Source: JAXDTI01 sp034090045 (GTDB lineage: Bacteria; Actinomycetota; Actinomycetes; Actinomycetales; Actinomycetaceae). From it: a DNA stretch of 64,000 nucleotides. The stretch covers positions 124,001 through 188,000 of the forward strand of contig JAXDTI010000002.1 of assembly GCA_034090045.1 (NCBI GenBank). Direction: 5' to 3'. Position 1 is the first letter of the stretch; each line of letters begins with the position of its first letter. This document shows, piece by piece, positions 60,907 through 64,000 of the stretch. The translations under genes and the position numbers were made by a program. Under the pieces are notes generated by a model. It worked only from the letters and a program-made list of their open reading frames with translations, was not told the DNA's origin and searched no databases.

Positions 60907-61440
60907 ATGAAGAAAAAGGCAAAACTGACCGACCAGAAACTGGTGCAGCAGGTAATCGACCAGGCAAAAGATCTGGCTGAGCAGGGAAAAGACCTGTTAT
61001 CGGAGGCCGCTACCGTCGCGAAAGAGCGTCTCGAAGATGCTCGCGAGACAGCCGGGCAGGTCGGTGAGGCAGCGAAAACCGGACTGGCGGAAACTGCTGA
61101 TAAGGTAAAGGCAGGGGTTCAGTCGGCTGGCGAGAGCGCCGCAACAGTCGGAGCCAAGGCTGCCGAGAAGGCCGCCGAAACACCGGTAGCAAAAGGTCGT
61201 AAGGCAAAGAAACTATTGAAGAAGGCGCAGAAAGAGGCTGAGAAAGCGATGAAGAAAGATAAGAAATCCCATAAGGGTATTGTGGTTGTTCTGCTGCTGG
61301 CGGTTGCCGGAGCAGCCGGGTATTTCCTGTGGCGGCGTTCACAGCCGGTCGAGGATCCGTGGGCAGAGGAATACTGGAAAGACATTGACGTGGAGAGCGA
61401 CACCCCGGTTGAGGAGACCGAGGCGCAGCCCGAAGAATAG
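60907..61440 (+). CDS. Coiled-coil membrane-anchored protein of unknown function
   Basis: Unrecognised family. The 177 residues begin with a long Ala/Glu/Lys-rich amphipathic helix (about 1-95, apolipoprotein-like), then a very basic stretch (KKLLKKAQKEAEKAMKKDKK), one membrane helix (GIVVVLLLAVAGAAGYFLW) and a short acidic tail with DPWAEEYWKDI, a motif seen near the C-terminus of other small actinobacterial membrane proteins. Strong ribosome site (AAAGGAG). Possibly membrane- or DNA-associated in the envelope; this is a guess. Confidence 0.75.
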   Translation: MKKKAKLTDQKLVQQVIDQAKDLAEQGKDLLSEAATVAKERLEDARETAGQVGEAAKTGLAETADKVKAGVQSAGESAATVGAKAAEKAAETPVAKGRKAKKLLKKAQKEAEKAMKKDKKSHKGIVVVLLLAVAGAAGYFLWRRSQPVEDPWAEEYWKDIDVESDTPVEETEAQPEE

Positions 61441-61463
61441 TATTCACTTCCATAAAACGCAGA

Positions 61464-61493
61464 CAGGTCGGGGAGCTACTGCTCCCCGACCTG
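61464..61493. terminator. Terminator after the coiled-coil protein gene
   Basis: 13-bp perfect stem CAGGTCGGGGAGC/GCTCCCCGACCTG with TACT loop, followed by CTGTTTA. Confidence 0.8.
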
Positions 61494-61681
61494 CTGTTTA
61501 GAGCAGAACGCCCTCTTCCCTGAGTAATTCTCCTCTGACGGTCCCCATGAACCGAATCTCAGCCCGTTAGAGAGCGAGATCACAGATATTCTAGCAGGTG
61601 AACATGGCACCTATAAAGATAAAAACACAAATAAATTACGGGAAAGTCGCATTTTGATTAAGTTTTTTATGGCTCATCCGA

Positions 61682-61687
61682 TAAAGT
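61682..61687 (+). promoter_or_regulatory. -10 element of the first LCP gene, leaderless start predicted
   Basis: TAAAGT ends 7 bases before the ATG at 61695, with no ribosome site between. Confidence 0.4.
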
Positions 61688-61694
61688 TGGGTTG

Positions 61695-63020
61695 ATGAGC
61701 AGACATTCCAGGAGGCGCGCCGACACGTCCGGTTTAGTGCAACACGCCCTCACGCTGCCTCGTGAACATAAACATCTGCGACGTTTCTCTGCTGCGCTGC
61801 TCGGCGCAGTGTTGGCTGTTGGCACTTTCGCCGGTTTAGCGTACGCGGATTTGCAGAGCTCCTTGAAAAACGCGAACGGGGTATCGAAGCTGCTGAAAGA
61901 CCGTAAACCGATCGACAGTTTCAACGGGCGAGCCATCAACATCCTGCTCATAGGTTCGGACTCGCGGGAGGGCGACAACCAGCGATACGGAACGGACGAG
62001 GGTACGCAACGTTCCGACACCACCCTCATCGCACATATCAGCGCCGACCGTAAAAAGATAGACGTGGTTTCAATCCCGCGTGACACCATGGTGGAGATAC
62101 CCGGGTGTTCTCGCGAAGACGGCACCGAAACCTATCCGGGATTCGGGATATTCAATTCCGCATTCGCCAATGGCGGCCTCGATGGTTCCACAAACTCCGC
62201 TGTGGCATGCACCCTGAAAACCGTAGAGCACATTTCAGGGATGTATATTGACGCCTTTGTGGTCACCGATTTCACAGGGTTCTCAGAGATGATTGATGCG
62301 CTCGGGGGCGTGAAATTGTATCTGGACGAACCGATGCAAGACATTGATTCGCAACTGGATTTGCCCGCTGGTTGCAACACTCTCGATGGACATGACGCTT
62401 TGGCTTACGCCCGGGTGCGCCACGTCGGGGACGGTTCTGATATTTCCCGAATCGCGCGCCAACAGCAACTGTTGAGTATCATGTTGCGTACCGCCTTGAA
62501 AAAAAATATGTTCACCGAGATGCCGGTGCTCTACGATTTCGTGAATGCCGGGCTGAAGTCGCTGGTGCTCTCCCCGGAGCTGGCGGGGTTGCCACAGCTG
62601 TCCGGGCTGGCCTATTCACTGCGAAATATCGACCCGGAGAATATCCGATTTTTTACTCCGCCCATCACAAACTATGCACCCGACCCGAATCGTGTGGTGT
62701 TCATTGAGGAGCCGACCGAACAGATTTGGGAATACTTTCAAGGTGAGACAGACATGCTGCCGGATGGCGTGAGCGTGCGAACCGGTGCCGGTAGAACCTA
62801 TACCACTGGCACCCCCGGCGACCCGGATTACGATGCGACAGCCGACAGCACCGATGTTGCCAATACCGACAATCCCGCAGATATGACTGGTCAAGGCGAC
62901 ATGAGTGGGCAGGACGGTATCTACAATCAGGGAACCACCGGCGGGCAGGTGAGTGTGGATCCGAATACTATTCCCGGCACAGCGGGTGACGCAGCAGCCA
63001 GAGCCAAATGCGAGGTGTAA
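61695..63020 (+). CDS. LytR-CpsA-Psr (LCP) family cell-wall glycopolymer ligase
   Basis: Membrane phosphotransferase that attaches glycopolymers to peptidoglycan. From the ATG at 61695 it has 441 residues: cytoplasmic basic N-terminus, one membrane helix (about 35-50), and an LCP domain with ILLIGSDSREGD, RSDTTLIAHI, VVSIPRDTMVEIPG and YARVRHVGDGSDISRIARQQQL. The last is the Arg-rich phosphate-binding block. A Gly/Thr/Asp-rich tail of about 75 residues follows. It lies three bases upstream of a second LCP gene, so they form an operon. Confidence 0.92.
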   Translation: MSRHSRRRADTSGLVQHALTLPREHKHLRRFSAALLGAVLAVGTFAGLAYADLQSSLKNANGVSKLLKDRKPIDSFNGRAINILLIGSDSREGDNQRYGTDEGTQRSDTTLIAHISADRKKIDVVSIPRDTMVEIPGCSREDGTETYPGFGIFNSAFANGGLDGSTNSAVACTLKTVEHISGMYIDAFVVTDFTGFSEMIDALGGVKLYLDEPMQDIDSQLDLPAGCNTLDGHDALAYARVRHVGDGSDISRIARQQQLLSIMLRTALKKNMFTEMPVLYDFVNAGLKSLVLSPELAGLPQLSGLAYSLRNIDPENIRFFTPPITNYAPDPNRVVFIEEPTEQIWEYFQGETDMLPDGVSVRTGAGRTYTTGTPGDPDYDATADSTDVANTDNPADMTGQGDMSGQDGIYNQGTTGGQVSVDPNTIPGTAGDAAARAKCEV

Positions 63021-63023
63021 GTA

Positions 63024-64000
63024 ATGACTCACCCCGGTGATCAACAGCCACCGTCTTTTGAGCCGCGCCGGAAACGACAAACCAGCGACAGAGACAACCC
63101 GCCAGCCTATACCCCGAAACGCCGTTCGATACTGCAATCTGACGGTGCCGGGGAGACGAACCGCAGTGGCGGTCAACCGCCAGCCTATACCCCGAAACGC
63201 CGCAGCAGTTTTTCCCGACCCGGTAGTAACACTGAGCAACGCCCTGCCGCACCTGTTGTTCGCGCGGCAGTCAAACCCGCGGCGGCGGGCGGCGAGACAG
63301 GGCGCCCGACCCGTAAGAAACGGCGCCGCCCGGCCTTTAAAGCAATCCTGGCGATAGTGGTTGTGGCGTTAATAGCCTGGCCGGTCGGGCTGCTGCTGTG
63401 GGCAAATTCTCAGATTACGCATATTGATGCGCTGACCACGGCGGATGGCACTTCCGGCACCACCTGGCTGATTGCCGGTTCAGACAGACGTTCCGATGGT
63501 TCAGACGGGGGAATTCGAGGCGATGAAAGTGGGGGGGCTCGCACCGATTCAATAATCCTCATTCACCAGCGTCTCGGACAGGCAAGCGTGATTTCGATTC
63601 CCCGTGATTCTGCCGTTGATATTCCCGGTTACGGTGTTAATAAAATCAACAGCGCCTATTCATACGGTGGGGCAACACTACTGGTGGCAACGGTCGAGAA
63701 ACTAAGCTCACTGACGATAGATCACTATATCGAGATTTCGATGGGCGGAGTCACGCAGATGGTTGATGCAGCTGGCGGCGTGGAGCTGTGCTATGACTCT
63801 GACGTCAACGATCCGGAATCCCAGATGGTGTGGACGGCCGGCTGCCACATGGTGGACGGCCCGGAAGCATTGGCGTTCTCCAGGATGCGCAAAGCTGACC
63901 CTCGGGGGGATATCGGTCGCGCTGAGCGCCAACGCCAAGTTGTAAAATCCCTGGTAAATAGGGTTACAGAGCCGAAAACTATGCTGAACCCGAACATACA
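63024..64000 (+). CDS. Second LytR-CpsA-Psr family protein, 3' end outside the window
   Basis: Open through the window edge, so partial (325 codons visible). A hydrophilic N-terminus of about 110 residues contains the decapeptide PPAYTPKRRS twice. One membrane helix follows (AILAIVVVALIAWPVGLLLW). The LCP domain shows WLIAGSDRRSD, RTDSIILIHQ, VISIPRDSAVDIPG and FSRMRKADPRGDIGRAERQRQV. The start has GAGGTG upstream, three bases after the previous stop. An in-frame run of seven G (63531-63537) lies in the first LCP motif region. Confidence 0.9.
   Translation, partial: MTHPGDQQPPSFEPRRKRQTSDRDNPPAYTPKRRSILQSDGAGETNRSGGQPPAYTPKRRSSFSRPGSNTEQRPAAPVVRAAVKPAAAGGETGRPTRKKRRRPAFKAILAIVVVALIAWPVGLLLWANSQITHIDALTTADGTSGTTWLIAGSDRRSDGSDGGIRGDESGGARTDSIILIHQRLGQASVISIPRDSAVDIPGYGVNKINSAYSYGGATLLVATVEKLSSLTIDHYIEISMGGVTQMVDAAGGVELCYDSDVNDPESQMVWTAGCHMVDGPEALAFSRMRKADPRGDIGRAERQRQVVKSLVNRVTEPKTMLNPNI

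Overview
The window is from a high-GC Gram-positive bacterium (Actinobacteria). The fhaA-fhaB-pstP-rodA-pbpA-pknA-pknB cluster, crgA, a class E sortase, a GlxR-type CRP regulator, LCP proteins and a sortase-built fimbrial locus of Actinomyces type together suggest the Actinomycetaceae (Actinomyces/Mobiluncus/Varibaculum-like). That family call is inference. Oxygen-dependent class Ib (nrdHIE) and anaerobic class III (nrdDG) ribonucleotide reductases side by side suggest a facultative anaerobe. No rRNA genes, phage, intact insertion sequence or CRISPR array was seen.

Layout. 1-3.8 kb: trxB, rlmB and cysS. 3.8-13.9 kb: fimbrial locus with an LPLTG shaft pilin, a 2394-residue VWA/LPFTG tip adhesin and a divergent class C sortase. 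14-22 kb: msmK-type ABC ATPase, a GNAT, ispF, hypE and hypC, a membrane acyltransferase with an SGNH domain, and succinate-semialdehyde dehydrogenase. 22-26 kb: NhaP-type antiporter, crp and an acidic membrane protein. 26-31.8 kb: nrdG/nrdD, a lipoprotein and glmS. 31.9-37.1 kb: a giant thrombospondin-type-3/Rib surface protein. 37.4-45 kb: DHA2 efflux pump, FKBP lipoprotein, nrdE-nrdI-nrdH, luxS-mtnN and tRNA-Leu(CAG). 45-49.7 kb: a degenerate segment, an LAQTG surface protein, a CPBP protease and an ADP-ribosylglycohydrolase. 49.7-64 kb: the Ser/Thr-kinase and cell-wall cluster, class E sortase with an unlisted 51-residue membrane gene, crgA, ppiA, a coiled-coil membrane protein and two LCP ligases, the second cut by the window edge.

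Regulatory architecture. Ten genes have a -10-like hexamer (mostly TAGGAT) 6-7 bp before the start codon, which predicts leaderless mRNAs. Three TGTGA-N6-TCAC sites and one weaker relative lie upstream of the fimbrial genes, crp, glmS and luxS. Paired NrdR boxes, both 32 bp apart, lie upstream of nrdD and nrdH.

Most notable observations. (1) Two surface-related genes carry long homopolymers at their 5' ends: C10 in the acyltransferase and G8 in the giant surface protein. In both, the well-placed ATG is one base out of frame with the rest, as expected for slipped-strand phase variation captured OFF. (2) A dispersed intergenic element, about 173-184 bp, has two or three 17-bp units spaced exactly 21 bp (two helical turns), an inverted pair about 100 bp away, and internal dyads. 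It occurs three times, next to rlmB/cysS, the GNAT gene and nrdG. I do not recognise it. (3) A second dispersed palindrome of about 75 bp occurs twice.
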